Source of the DNA: Bacteroides neonati
Lineage (GTDB): Bacteria; Bacteroidota; Bacteroidia; Bacteroidales; Bacteroidaceae
Length of the DNA: 64,000 nucleotides
Assembly (NCBI RefSeq): GCF_000499785.1
Contig: NZ_HG726020.1
Span: 771,515-835,514, forward strand
Direction: 5' to 3'
Part shown: positions 45,257 to 54,276 of the stretch, one piece after another
How positions within the stretch are numbered: position 1 is the stretch's first letter
Layout: each line of letters begins with the position of its first letter
Program-made: the position numbers and the translations under genes
Notes under the pieces: model-generated
Told to the model about the DNA's origin: nothing
The model's input: the letters and a program-made list of their open reading frames with translations, nothing else
Databases searched by the model: none

Positions 45257-45655
45257 TGGAGTTGGAGGGAGTCGAACCCTCGTCCAAACGAGGAAATCAC
45301 AAGCTTTCTACATGCTTATCTTTGCCTAAATTTTCGTGCAGAAGCAGAACCAAAGCCATCAACTTCTACCTTATCCTCTTAATTTCATCTTCATCGAAAG
45401 CCCGAGGTAACTTCCAACTATTTCCGATATTACTGCATTACTTAACCAGACCGCTTCGGATCAACAGCATCTGAGTAATGTCCCGTCCCAGTACCTAGTA
45501 CCGGGATTAAGCTAATCTACTATGATTCGATTAAGCAGCAAGAGCAAATTGTCTTTCGCCAGATAAAATTTTGATAACTGAGATTTAAGTGCAAATCACC
45601 GACGCACTGCATGCTTACTCACCATTTCTGCCCGCTGTCAAATCCAGTCAACCCC
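45257..45655 (-). ncRNA. ssrA: Transfer-messenger RNA (tmRNA)
   Basis: A 399-nt one-piece tmRNA. The 5' GGGGTTG pairs with CAACTCC at the 3' end, followed by discriminator A and no encoded CCA. The 3' T-arm has GGGTTCGACTCCC. The 5' part holds the D-loop-like GACTGGATTTGAC. The tag frame, GGC GAA AGA and so on to TAA (complement of 45531-45560), encodes GERQFALAA, ending in the ALAA degron recognised by ClpXP. It rescues ribosomes stalled on mRNAs without stop codons. Confidence 0.95.
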
Positions 45656-45712
45656 AGATTCTTTTCGTGCACAAAGCGATAACTTTTAATTGGTCGAAAC
45701 GCTTTCCTGAGG

Positions 45713-45720
45713 CAAAGATA
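45713..45720 (-). promoter_or_regulatory. Predicted tmRNA promoter element
   Basis: Minus-strand TATCTTTG (complement of CAAAGATA), giving a precursor leader of about 50 nt before the mature 5' end. Confidence 0.6.
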
Positions 45721-45818
45721 CGAAATACTTTCCGATTCGCGATGGTTTATTCAAAATTATTAAGGAAGATGGCCGACCAACTAACCGGCAATGGGCAAGC
45801 GGTTGAAGGGGAAGAAAC

Positions 45819-45926
45819 CTGAACAGTGAGCGATAAAGGCCTGAACAACGATCGAGAGAAGCCTCAAGAAAAAGTGAAAGAAGCCGGGAAGAAGTGAAAG
45901 AAGCCGGGAAGAAGTGTTTTTCATGC
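45819..45926. repeat. Array 1 of degenerate 22-bp repeats
   Basis: Five adjacent units at 45819-45840, 45841-45862, 45863-45884, 45885-45904 (20 bp) and 45905-45926. Units start CTGAACA, CTGAACA, CTCAAGA, CGGGAAG, CGGGAAG and mostly end in AAGC or GGC; GAAGTGAAAGAAGC is shared by units 3 and 4. No spacers, and a period not divisible by three. Located in the tmRNA-GH3 intergenic region. Confidence 0.75.
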
Positions 45927-45943
45927 CGTCATAGTACTATTTA

Positions 45944-46059
45944 GGTACGGAGATAATTGCCTCCCCACCTTGGTGGGGAGACATTCTCACCAAGGTAGGG
46001 AAGATTACCCACCCGGGTGGGGAGATATTCTCACCCGGGTGAGAAGCTGATTATCTCGA
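45944..46059. repeat. Array 2 of 22-bp repeats, each with dyad symmetry
   Basis: Four exact 22-bp steps at 45972, 45994, 46016 and 46038, each starting GGT(G/A), preceded by a longer partial unit from 45944. Units 1 and 3 share GGTGGGGAGA(C/T)ATTCTCACC, itself an inverted repeat. The dinucleotide between units is AA or CG and changes together with the opposite arm (CCTTGG versus CCCGGG), so pairing is preserved. Confidence 0.75.
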
Positions 46060-46090
46060 TAGTAAAAACGGATGTAGATACGGGAATAAA

Positions 46091-46200
46091 CGATGAGCGC
46101 CACCGACTCGACAGAGAAAAGAGTACAGCATACTGAAAAAGAGCGTACAACATACCCCAAAAGGACGTATGCCGCACCGAAAAAGAGCATCGCCCACAAA
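46091..46200. repeat. Array 3 of degenerate 22-bp repeats
   Basis: Units at 46113-46134, 46135-46156, 46157-46178 and 46179-46200, with a weaker one at 46091-46112. Common pattern: A-rich start (GAAAAAGAGC), then GTAC-like and CATACC/GCACC motifs. Different sequence from arrays 1 and 2, but the same period. Minus-strand short frames here are by-products of the repeats. Confidence 0.7.
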
Positions 46201-46256
46201 GCCACCCCCGAAGTATTTTATGCAACAAAGAAACACATTTTTTCGGAAAGAAGCAC

Positions 46257-46264
46257 TATCTTTA
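46257..46264 (+). promoter_or_regulatory. Predicted -7 element of the GH3 operon
   Basis: TATCTTTA matches seven of eight consensus bases, 38 bp before the GH3 ATG, with a TTTTTT tract about 15-20 bp upstream as a possible -33 element. Confidence 0.45.
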
Positions 46265-46302
46265 TGCACTGATACGTTGAATCATAACAGACCTGAATAA
46301 TC

Positions 46303-49155
46303 ATGAACAAACTTCTCCTCACCACCCTGCTACTGGGAGGCAGCACGCTGCTCCCGATGCACAGTTCCTTACTACAAGCGCAGAAGCTGCCGGCCACCTA
46401 TCGTCCCGCCAAAACCGAAATGTACCGAAAGGGATGGATAGACTTCAACAAAAACGGCATCAAAGATATTTACGAAGACCCTACAGCTACCGTAGATGCA
46501 CGCATCGAAGACCTCTTGGGACAGATGAACATGAACGAGAAAACCTGCCAGATGGTTACTCTCTACGGCTACAAGCGGGTGCTGAAGGATGCGTTGCCCA
46601 CCCCCGAATGGAAGCAACAACTCTGGAAAGACGGCATGGGAGCGATTGACGAACACCTGAACGGTTTTCAGCAATGGGGACTGCCACCTTCGGACAACGA
46701 AAACGTATGGCCGGCCTCACGCCACGCGTGGGCACTGAACGAGGTGCAACGCTTCTTTGTCGAAGAAACACGGCTGGGCATCCCGACCGACTTTACCAAC
46801 GAGGGCATCCGCGGCGTGGAGAGTTTCCGCGCCACCAACTTCCCTACCCAACTGGGACTGGGGCATACGTGGAACCGCTCGCTGATTCGCCAAGTAGGAC
46901 GCATCACCGGACGAGAGGCGCGTATGCTCGGCTACACCAACGTCTATGCGCCCATTCTCGACGTAGGGCGCGACCAACGCTGGGGACGCTACGAAGAGGT
47001 GTACGGCGAATCGCCCTATCTCGTAGCCGAACTGGGCATTGAGATGGTGCGCGGATTGCAACACAACCATCAAGTAGCCGCCACCGGCAAGCACTTCATC
47101 GCCTATAGCAATAACAAAGGCGCACGCGAGGGCATGGCACGGGTCGACCCGCAGATGTCGCCCCGCGAGGTGGAGATGATACATGTATATCCCTTCAAGC
47201 GAGTGATACGCGAGGCGGGCATGCTGGGCGTGATGAGCTCGTACAACGATTACGACGGATTTCCCATACAGAGCAGCTACTACTGGCTCACCACGCGGCT
47301 GCGGGGAGAGATGGGCTTCCGAGGCTACGTAGTGTCGGACAGCGATGCCGTGGAGTATCTGTATACCAAACACGGAACAGCCAAAGATATGAAAGAGGCC
47401 GTGCGCCAAAGTGTCGAAGCGGGGCTGAACGTGCGCTGTACCTTCCGCTCGCCCGACTCGTATGTGCTTCCGCTACGCGAACTCATCAACGAGGGAGGAT
47501 TGAGCGAAGCGGTTATCAACGACCGCGTGCGCGACATTCTTCGGGTGAAGTTCCTTGTCGGACTGTTCGATGCCCCGTATCAGACGGATTTGAAGGGGGC
47601 GGATAGCGAAGTCGAGAGCCTCGCCAACCAAGCCGTCGCCCGACAGGCCTCGCTCGAATCGATCGTGCTGCTCAAAAACGATAACAATACCTTGCCACTC
47701 GATGCTTCAACGATTCGTAAGATAGCCGTATGCGGTCCCAATGCCGATGAAACCTCGTATGCACTGACTCACTACGGTCCCTTGGCAGTAGAAGTGATCA
47801 GTGTGCTCGACGGCATCAGAGAGAAACTCAACAACAAAGCCGAGGTGCTCTACACGAAAGGGTGCGAACTGGTCGACGCCAACTGGCCCGAATCGGAACT
47901 GATCGACTTTCCGCTCACACCTGCCGAACAGGAGGAGATAGACAAAGCCGTGCAACAGGCGCAACAGGCCGATGTAGCCGTGGTGGTGCTGGGTGGCGGA
48001 CAGCGCACGTGCGGAGAAAACAAATCGCGCAGCAGCCTCGACCTTCCGGGGCGGCAGCTCAATCTGCTGAAGGCGGTTCGGGCTACCGGAAAGCCGGTGG
48101 TGCTGGTGCTTATCAACGGCCGTCCGCAGTCGATCAACTGGGCCGATCGGTTCGTTCCGGCCATTGTCGAGGCGTGGTATCCGGGATCGAAAGGGGGCGA
48201 GGCAGTGGCCGATGTACTCTTTGGTGACTACAATCCGGGGGGCAAACTAACGGTGACGTTCCCCAAAACGGTGGGACAGATACCATTCAACTTCCCCCAT
48301 AAACCCTCATCGCAGGTCGATGGCGGCAAAACACCCGGAGGCGAAGGCAATATGTCGCGTGCCAACGGAGCCCTCTACCCCTTCGGCTACGGACTGAGCT
48401 ATACGACGTTTGCTTACTCCGACCTGCAACTCTCCTCCTCCACCATCACTCCGCAGCAACAGGCACAGGTGCGTTGCCGCATCACCAACACCGGACACCG
48501 GGCGGGCGACGAGGTGGTGCAGCTCTACCTGCGCGATGTACTGAGCAGTGTAACCACCTACGAAAAGAATCTGGCGGGTTTCGAACGCGTACACCTGCAA
48601 CCGGGCGAGAGCAAGGAGGTATGCTTCACGATTGACCGCAAACACCTCGAACTGCTCAACCTCAACAACGAATGGGTGGTAGAGCCGGGAGCGTTTAAGG
48701 TGATGGTCGGTGCCTCGTCCGAGGACATCCGTCTGAACGGAACACTCACCGTAGCCGACTACGGAACCACCGCTCCGAACAGCCCGACAAAGGCTAACCC
48801 CGTAAGTGCCAGCACGAACGAGGAAGCGGTGAAACAGGTATTCGATACAAATTTGTCGACCGTTTGGCAAGGAAATAAAGGAGATTATATTACTTTTGCT
48901 TTGCAAAGCGGTGCTACCGTAGCCGATGTTTCCATCGCCTTCGGTAGAGAAAACGCACTGCCTGCCGAGTTCGAAATCCAGCTTTCGAGCGGAGGCGGAC
49001 AGTTCCTGACGGTGTATAGCGGACGGGTGACGGAGTATAACAAGCTACTCACCTATCGCTTCAAAGAGACGGCAGCGAGCGATCTTCGCATTGTGCTCGG
49101 AGCCGACCGCGTAGGCATTGCCGAGGTAAAAATAAAACAACTTAAACAAGAATAA
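46303..49155 (+). CDS. Glycoside hydrolase family 3 enzyme, exported
   Basis: A 950-residue enzyme. Signal peptide to about residue 26, GH3 N-terminal barrel with the nucleophile Asp346 in VVSDSDAVEYL, KHFIAYSNNKGAREG substrate motif, GH3 C-terminal sandwich (VVVLGGGQRTCGENKSRSSLDLPG), a fibronectin-III-like domain (about 690-780), and a C-terminal F5/8-type (discoidin-like) region from about 810. Exo-beta-glycosidase (glucosidase or xylosidase type); specificity unknown. Clearly more GC-rich than the PUL. The lactonase gene follows after 4 nt. Confidence 0.94.
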   Translation: MNKLLLTTLLLGGSTLLPMHSSLLQAQKLPATYRPAKTEMYRKGWIDFNKNGIKDIYEDPTATVDARIEDLLGQMNMNEKTCQMVTLYGYKRVLKDALPTPEWKQQLWKDGMGAIDEHLNGFQQWGLPPSDNENVWPASRHAWALNEVQRFFVEETRLGIPTDFTNEGIRGVESFRATNFPTQLGLGHTWNRSLIRQVGRITGREARMLGYTNVYAPILDVGRDQRWGRYEEVYGESPYLVAELGIEMVRGLQHNHQVAATGKHFIAYSNNKGAREGMARVDPQMSPREVEMIHVYPFKRVIREAGMLGVMSSYNDYDGFPIQSSYYWLTTRLRGEMGFRGYVVSDSDAVEYLYTKHGTAKDMKEAVRQSVEAGLNVRCTFRSPDSYVLPLRELINEGGLSEAVINDRVRDILRVKFLVGLFDAPYQTDLKGADSEVESLANQAVARQASLESIVLLKNDNNTLPLDASTIRKIAVCGPNADETSYALTHYGPLAVEVISVLDGIREKLNNKAEVLYTKGCELVDANWPESELIDFPLTPAEQEEIDKAVQQAQQADVAVVVLGGGQRTCGENKSRSSLDLPGRQLNLLKAVRATGKPVVLVLINGRPQSINWADRFVPAIVEAWYPGSKGGEAVADVLFGDYNPGGKLTVTFPKTVGQIPFNFPHKPSSQVDGGKTPGGEGNMSRANGALYPFGYGLSYTTFAYSDLQLSSSTITPQQQAQVRCRITNTGHRAGDEVVQLYLRDVLSSVTTYEKNLAGFERVHLQPGESKEVCFTIDRKHLELLNLNNEWVVEPGAFKVMVGASSEDIRLNGTLTVADYGTTAPNSPTKANPVSASTNEEAVKQVFDTNLSTVWQGNKGDYITFALQSGATVADVSIAFGRENALPAEFEIQLSSGGGQFLTVYSGRVTEYNKLLTYRFKETAASDLRIVLGADRVGIAEVKIKQLKQE

Positions 49156-49159
49156 AGAA

Positions 49160-50275
49160 ATGATTAAACAAGCAATCGGGCTATGTGCCATCGGTATCTT
49201 GTCCGCCGCCTGCTCATCGAAGCCGTCGGCAGGCAAGCAAGAAAACGAACTGTCGATGCTGGTAGGCACGTACACATCGGGCAGCAGCAAAGGTATCTAC
49301 ACCTTTCGTTTCAATGAAGAGACAGGAATCGCCACTCCGCTAAGCGAAGTAGCATTGTCGAACCCCTCCTACCTGACGCTATCGGCCGACGGAAAATTTG
49401 TCTACGCCGTTAGCGAGGAAGACGGTGCCTCCTCGGCCGTCAATGCCTTTGTGTTCGACCAAGAGAAGGGCACATTGCAGCTGCTCAACAGCCAACCCAC
49501 CGAAGGATCGTCGCCCTGCTACGTATCGACCGATGGTAAAAAGGTGCTGACGGCCAACTACGGGGGCGGCAGCATGTCGGTGTTTACCGTACAAAGCAAC
49601 GGATCGTTGGCAAAGATCGATACGTTGTTTTTGGGAGCGGCCACCGGTCCGGATAGCGAGCGGCAAGGTGCGGCACATGTGCATTGCGCTACCTTCTCGC
49701 CAGATGGGAATTACATCTTCGCGACCGACTTCAGTGCCGACCGCCTGTTGCAGTATGCCGTTCATGAGAAAGAGGAGAAGCCACGTCCGCTATCGGCAAC
49801 GGTAGACATCGCTCCCGGTTCGGGACCGCGCCACATCACCTTCAGCCCCAATGGAAAGTTCGCTTACCTGATTAACGAACTGTCGGGCAAGGTGATCGCT
49901 TTCAGCTATGCCGACGGACGATTGAACGAGATTCAAACCATCACGGCCGATACCGTTCGGGCAAAGGGCAGTGCAGATATCCACCTGAGCCCCGACGGGA
50001 AATACCTCTACGCAAGCAATCGCCTGAAAGAAGATGGATTGGCCATTTTCGAGGTGAACAGCGAAACGGGCACGCTGGCCAAGGTGGGCTATCAGCTTAC
50101 GGGTATTCATCCGCGCAACTTCAACATCACGCCCAACGGCAAGTATCTCTTGGTGGCTTGCAGAGACAGCAACGTGATTCAGGTGTTCGAAAGAGATCCG
50201 ATAACCGGATTGCTCACAGATACGAAGCAAGACATTGTGGTCGACAAACCGGTCTGCATACAGTTTGCCGAATAG
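49160..50275 (+). CDS. Lactonase-family lipoprotein (7-bladed propeller)
   Basis: A 371-residue lipoprotein (lipobox SAAC, Cys18). The rest is a seven-bladed beta-propeller with repeats of the type SPDGKYLYASNR, HITFSPNGKFAYLINE and ITPNGKYLLVACRDSN, matching the 6-phosphogluconolactonase-type family (PF10282). Because it is exported, a sugar lactone or another extracellular substrate is more likely than 6-phosphogluconolactone. It is 4 nt after the GH3 gene and surely co-transcribed, so the two may act on the same sugar. Confidence 0.9.
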   Translation: MIKQAIGLCAIGILSAACSSKPSAGKQENELSMLVGTYTSGSSKGIYTFRFNEETGIATPLSEVALSNPSYLTLSADGKFVYAVSEEDGASSAVNAFVFDQEKGTLQLLNSQPTEGSSPCYVSTDGKKVLTANYGGGSMSVFTVQSNGSLAKIDTLFLGAATGPDSERQGAAHVHCATFSPDGNYIFATDFSADRLLQYAVHEKEEKPRPLSATVDIAPGSGPRHITFSPNGKFAYLINELSGKVIAFSYADGRLNEIQTITADTVRAKGSADIHLSPDGKYLYASNRLKEDGLAIFEVNSETGTLAKVGYQLTGIHPRNFNITPNGKYLLVACRDSNVIQVFERDPITGLLTDTKQDIVVDKPVCIQFAE

Positions 50276-50294
50276 TGATTCTACCGGATGCCTC

Positions 50295-50912
50295 TTATTG
50301 GGTGGGTTTCTTAACCAATACAGAGGCACCTTTCTTTACGCACTTCACCGTACCGTTGAGAAGCTTGCCTGCTTTCATATCGAAAATAAGATTGGGGTTG
50401 AAGTGCTGTCCGTTGACACGCGTCTCGAAATGCAGATGCTCGGTAGTGGCGCGTCCCGTACGTCCGGTCAGTCCGATGGGTTGACCGGCTTTTAATTGAT
50501 CTCCTACCTTCACGAAATTAGTAAAGTTATGGCTGTAAATGGTTTCGAGTCCGTTGCCATGACGCACAACGACTACATTGCCGTAGCCTCCGTAGGCTTT
50601 GGACAACCGCACCACCCCATCAAAAGCACAGCGAATGGTATCTTTGGCACAGGTCTTGATATCGACCCCGCTGTGGCTTCGGCGTTGGTGAGTGCCGTAG
50701 CCCGATATCACCTTGGCACCGGGCAACGGGAAGGCATAACCCGCCTTAGCAACAGAGTCGAGGTTCCACACCAGTTTGTTGCCGCTGGCAAAGAGTCCCG
50801 GGGTGGGTACTTTAATATCGATTGTTTCGCGCCCCGTAAAGGTAGGCTTGCTTTGTGCCGCAACTGTAAGCGATACACAGCAAAGGAGAAAGAGAAGGTA
50901 GTAATGTTTCAT
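50295..50912 (-). CDS. M23-family metallopeptidase, exported
   Basis: A 205-residue protein with a signal peptide (cleavage near VAAQ, about residue 20). M23 core: HSGVDI (metal ligands His and Asp) and HLHFE near residue 160, with GYGNVVVVRHGNGLETIYSH between. Zn-dependent endopeptidase of peptidoglycan cross-bridges or a LytM-like activator. All three visible ligands are intact, so an active enzyme is likely. The 89-bp leader region carries a 22-bp repeat array. Confidence 0.9.
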   Translation of the reverse strand: MKHYYLLFLLCCVSLTVAAQSKPTFTGRETIDIKVPTPGLFASGNKLVWNLDSVAKAGYAFPLPGAKVISGYGTHQRRSHSGVDIKTCAKDTIRCAFDGVVRLSKAYGGYGNVVVVRHGNGLETIYSHNFTNFVKVGDQLKAGQPIGLTGRTGRATTEHLHFETRVNGQHFNPNLIFDMKAGKLLNGTVKCVKKGASVLVKKPTQ

Positions 50913-50918
50913 GGTATA

Positions 50919-50984
50919 TTCGTTAAGTGATGGTTTGTGGTTCGTTGAGTGATTGCTTGCCGTTCGTTAAGCGCTTGCTTATAT
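50919..50984. repeat. Array 4: three 22-bp repeats in the M23 leader
   Basis: Units at 50919-50940, 50941-50962 and 50963-50984, each starting TTCGTT(A/G)AG; the last two share GCTTGC. A fourth weak unit overlaps the end of the next gene. Same 22-bp period as the three arrays near 46 kb but unrelated sequence. Confidence 0.78.
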
Positions 50985-51001
50985 GAAGGGGCTGCTTGCC
51001 G

Positions 51002-51667
51002 TTACGGGAAGAAGAGCAGTTCTCCTCCATCCGAACCGGTATAGTTTTTCAGTAAGGTTTGTATCATGTGGGCTGCTTCGGAGAGTCCTTTCTCGCCGCT
51101 ATATCCGTTGACCAACGCGAGAATATGCGAGGTTTCCAGTCCCATCTTCGTGCGCTCGTTGTCGCTGGTGGGTGTACCGATACCGCCCAACGCATCGCGA
51201 TAGACGGGAAGCCCTTCGATATTCAACACTCCCCGCCCGATGCCCTCAAAGGGTTCGGCAGCTCGCCCGATGCCGAGTTCGAGGCTGTTGCCCGTTATCT
51301 TATCAGCATCGAATCCGCCGATGGAATAGCCTGTACGCAACGACACCAAATTAATCAGATCGACCAGCGTATCAATCTGATACAACGGAATACCCCGTAG
51401 CAATCTACGACGCAAGGCTTCGGCCGAAGGGCGATAGCGTCCGGGGTCTTTGCCGCACCGTTTATAAGCTTCGCGCGTAGCAGCAATGGCAGGTTGGTGT
51501 TTTATATCGTCCAGACAAGTAGCAGCAGTCAACTCGGCCGTAAAGGAGTCGATCTCTTGCCACAGTCCGGGGCAGAAAGACGTGTTCTGTACGTGTGCAT
51601 AAACGGCTACTCCGGCAAAACCGGGACAAGCCTGTTTGATCTCTTCCGAAAGGGTAATGGTAAACAT
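51002..51667 (-). CDS. B3/B4 domain protein
   Basis: A 221-residue protein matching the B3/B4 domain of the phenylalanyl-tRNA synthetase beta subunit, with YRPSAEALRRRLLRG and DLINLVSLRTGYSIGGFDAD as family motifs. Free-standing versions are proposed to deacylate or edit mischarged tRNA, but this is unproven here. 3 nt after pgeF on the same strand, so in the obg operon. Confidence 0.87.
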   Translation of the reverse strand: MFTITLSEEIKQACPGFAGVAVYAHVQNTSFCPGLWQEIDSFTAELTAATCLDDIKHQPAIAATREAYKRCGKDPGRYRPSAEALRRRLLRGIPLYQIDTLVDLINLVSLRTGYSIGGFDADKITGNSLELGIGRAAEPFEGIGRGVLNIEGLPVYRDALGGIGTPTSDNERTKMGLETSHILALVNGYSGEKGLSEAAHMIQTLLKNYTGSDGGELLFFP

Positions 51668-51670
51668 AGG

Positions 51671-52480
51671 CTAATGAATCATGATTCCCGACAGGATGCG
51701 ACCGGACTGAATGCCCAACCTTCGCGCCGAGAAGAATTGTTCGTGATGAATATAGGTGCAGATACCTGCCGTTTCTATCTGCGGGGCAGGAACACCAAAG
51801 TCGAGCAATGCCAAGCGGTTCGCTTCCCACAGGTCGATGTGCGGCTTTCCGGTTTGAGCATTGCGCAGAGAGAGGGTCTGCATATTGAATCCGTTGCGGA
51901 GAAAGGTATCGTACACCTCCTCGCCTACTTCGAACGATGCCGGTGAAATACCGGGACCGATACACGCCCACACATCTGCTCCCTGCGTACCGAAGTGTAT
52001 TTGCATCTGCTCGAGGGTATGGGCAACGATGCGGTTCACCGTTCCGCGCCAGCCGGCATGTATGGCGGCAATGACTTGCCTGCGTTTGTCGTAGAGCAAA
52101 AGGGGAATACAGTCGGCCGTTGAGATGCAAAGGCAGTAGCCGGGCAAACGGGTCACCACAGCATCGACTCCATGCAGGAGAGCTTTCCGGGTAGTTGCGT
52201 CGGCAGCCTGAAAGGCCTCATCGATGATGCGCACCTCTGTACCGTGGGTTTGCCGGGGGATGATGAACTCGCGCGGTGCTTGCGGCAACGCCTCGATCAG
52301 CCGTTGACGGTTGTGCTCCACAGTGGCAGGATCGTCGCCACAATAGGGCGAGCAGTTGAAGGTACCGTAAGCACCCTCTCCACATCCACCCATACGGGTG
52401 GTGACAAAATGAGAAATGTTGGCGCACGAGCCGAACGACTCGTATGCCAACATCCTGTTATCTACTGTAAGTGGAATCAT
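51671..52480 (-). CDS. pgeF: Peptidoglycan editing factor PgeF (laccase-domain protein)
   Basis: A 269-residue protein of the YfiH family, with [17 protein letters not shown] and HAGWRGT holding the His and Cys metal ligands. E. coli PgeF removes wrongly incorporated L-Ser from cell-wall precursors; some homologues are called polyphenol oxidases. Start overlaps the obg stop by 4 nt (ATGA), so translation is coupled. Confidence 0.93.
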   Translation of the reverse strand: MIPLTVDNRMLAYESFGSCANISHFVTTRMGGCGEGAYGTFNCSPYCGDDPATVEHNRQRLIEALPQAPREFIIPRQTHGTEVRIIDEAFQAADATTRKALLHGVDAVVTRLPGYCLCISTADCIPLLLYDKRRQVIAAIHAGWRGTVNRIVAHTLEQMQIHFGTQGADVWACIGPGISPASFEVGEEVYDTFLRNGFNMQTLSLRNAQTGKPHIDLWEANRLALLDFGVPAPQIETAGICTYIHHEQFFSARRLGIQSGRILSGIMIH

Positions 52481-53637
52481 TTTTCGTCGAAATCCTCTTC
52501 TTCGTATTCGTATTCAAAGTCATCGTCATCATCGTCGTTGCCGGTTTCGAAGATAATCTCTCCGTCCTCGCCCATTTCTCTAAGCTCCTGTTTGAGGTAG
52601 CTTACATCCTTGGGACGATGTACAATGCTTTCGATCTTATTGCTCTCTTTGTTCAGCTCCTCCCAAAGCATATCTTTCAACGTCGGGATACCCAAACCGG
52701 TAATGGAAGAGATGAACACATGGGGCACGCCATCGGGCAGCGTGGGTTCAATTTCATCCATCAACTCCTGATCGAGCATATCGCATTTGGTGATCGCCAA
52801 TACGCGCTGCTTGTCGAGCATCTCTGGGTTAAAGGTAGCCAGCTCGTTGAGCAGAATATCGTACTCCTTGCGGATGTCGTCGCTATCGGCAGGCACCATG
52901 AACAGCAACAAAGAGTTACGTTCGATATGACGCAAGAAACGAAGTCCGAGCCCTTTGCCCTCGCTTGCGCCCTCGATAATACCGGGGATATCGGCCATTA
53001 CGAACGATTTCCCGTCGCGATAGGACACAATGCCCAAGTTGGGTTCGAGTGTAGTAAAGGGGTAGTCTGCGATTTTGGGTTTGGCAGCCGACACAGCCGA
53101 GAGCAAGGTAGACTTGCCCGCATTGGGGAAACCTACGAGTCCGACATCGGCCAGCAGCTTCAGCTCCATGATCACCGTCATCTCCTGCATCGGTTCGCCC
53201 GGTTGGGCAAAGCGTGGAGCCTGACGGGTCGCTGTTTTGAAGTGCGTATTGCCTTGTCCGCCGCGACCGCCCTTGAGCAGCATAACCTCTTGTCCGTCTT
53301 CGGTAACGTCGCAAATGTATTCACCTGTTTCGGCGTTATAGACAACGGTTCCGCAGGGAACTTCGATGATTTTATCCGCGCCGTCTTTACCAAAGCTACG
53401 AGCCTTACCGCCCGACTCTCCGTGACCGGCCATGGCATGGCGGTCGAACTTCAAGTGAAGCAGTGTCCAGTAGTTACGGTTACCGCGCAAAATGATATGG
53501 CCTCCTCTTCCGCCATCGCCCCCATCAGGGCCGCCATTAGCAACATATTTCTCGCGCCTCATGTGCGTAGAGCCTCTTCCGCCCTTTCCGGAGCGACAGT
53601 ATATCTTTACGTAGTCAACAAAATTCGATTCAGCCAT
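52477..53637 (-). CDS. obg: Obg-family GTPase
   Basis: A 386-residue protein. Glycine-rich Obg fold (about 1-158; [12 protein letters not shown]), G domain with [13 protein letters not shown]-loop, [14 protein letters not shown] switch region and TKCDM specificity motif. The very acidic C-terminal tail (Asp/Glu/Tyr run) is usual in Bacteroidota. Obg is essential for ribosome assembly and stress control. Downstream of adk with a 15-nt gap. Confidence 0.97.
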   Translation of the reverse strand: MAESNFVDYVKIYCRSGKGGRGSTHMRREKYVANGGPDGGDGGRGGHIILRGNRNYWTLLHLKFDRHAMAGHGESGGKARSFGKDGADKIIEVPCGTVVYNAETGEYICDVTEDGQEVMLLKGGRGGQGNTHFKTATRQAPRFAQPGEPMQEMTVIMELKLLADVGLVGFPNAGKSTLLSAVSAAKPKIADYPFTTLEPNLGIVSYRDGKSFVMADIPGIIEGASEGKGLGLRFLRHIERNSLLLFMVPADSDDIRKEYDILLNELATFNPEMLDKQRVLAITKCDMLDQELMDEIEPTLPDGVPHVFISSITGLGIPTLKDMLWEELNKESNKIESIVHRPKDVSYLKQELREMGEDGEIIFETGNDDDDDDFEYEYEEEDFDEK

Positions 53638-53652
53638 AATTCATTCATTTAA

Positions 53653-54216
53653 TTAACCAATTGCCTTGCAAATGTCGGCAAAGATACCGTCCATCGTGCC
53701 CAGCCCCTGGATATGCTTATACTTTCCTTCGCCTTTGTAGAACTCCTTCAAAGGTGAAGTTTGTGTGTTATATACTACCAAACGTTTTTTGATGGTCTCT
53801 TCGTTGTCATCGGCACGACCGGACTCTTGTCCGCGCTTGATGAGGCGAGTCATCAACTCTTCCTCGGGCACATCAAGATCGAGCATTACAGAGATGTCCT
53901 GTCCGCGCTCCTTCAACATTACCTTCAACGCCTCAGCTTGTGGAATAGTTCTGGGGAAACCATCAAAAATAACTCCCTTGCTGTCTTGAAAGCTATCGAA
54001 AACGCTTGCCAAGATGTCGATCATCAATGAATCGGGGATCAATTGTCCCTGATCGATGTATCCTTTGGCTGTTTTACCTAATTCCGTGTTGTTCTTGATC
54101 TCAGCACGAAGTACATCTCCTGTCGAGATGTGATTAATACCATACTTTTCTACAATACGTTCGCTTTGTGTCCCTTTTCCTGAACCGGGAGCACCAAAAA
54201 TTACAATGTTCAACAT
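53653..54216 (-). CDS. adk: Adenylate kinase
   Basis: A 187-residue short-LID adenylate kinase: GAPGSGKGTQ P-loop at 8-17, FDGFPRTIPQA AMP-binding motif, GRADDNEETIKKRL in the LID/catalytic region. Balances adenine nucleotides. A small hairpin TACCC-GCGA-GGGTA (54248-54261) lies in the 60-bp gap after hpt. Confidence 0.97.
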   Translation of the reverse strand: MLNIVIFGAPGSGKGTQSERIVEKYGINHISTGDVLRAEIKNNTELGKTAKGYIDQGQLIPDSLMIDILASVFDSFQDSKGVIFDGFPRTIPQAEALKVMLKERGQDISVMLDLDVPEEELMTRLIKRGQESGRADDNEETIKKRLVVYNTQTSPLKEFYKGEGKYKHIQGLGTMDGIFADICKAIG

Positions 54217-54276
54217 CTTTTCTATTATAATTTAACTAGTTACTTCTTACCCGCGAGGGTAGCTTATATTTTATGT

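Noticed and set aside
35935-45257. The PUL as an integrative island at the 3' end of ssrA
   Set aside because: The AT-rich locus does abut the tmRNA 3' end, a known integration hot spot. However, I found no integrase, and no copy of the tmRNA 3' sequence near 35.8 kb.
45819-46200. CRISPR array
   Set aside because: Units are directly adjacent with no unique spacers, they diverge between neighbours, and no cas genes are present.
46005-46269. Overlapping minus-strand frames of 64-72 residues in several frames
   Set aside because: They coincide with the 22-bp arrays; a period of 22 shifts the frame each unit, so they are repeat by-products.
51462-52130. A 222-residue minus-strand frame overlapping pgeF and the B3/B4 gene
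   Set aside because: It lies in another frame of two well-supported genes and crosses their boundary.
52471-53652. A 393-residue open frame antisense to obg
   Set aside because: Composition and length follow from the GC-rich third positions of obg; obg has full family motifs and the antisense frame has none.
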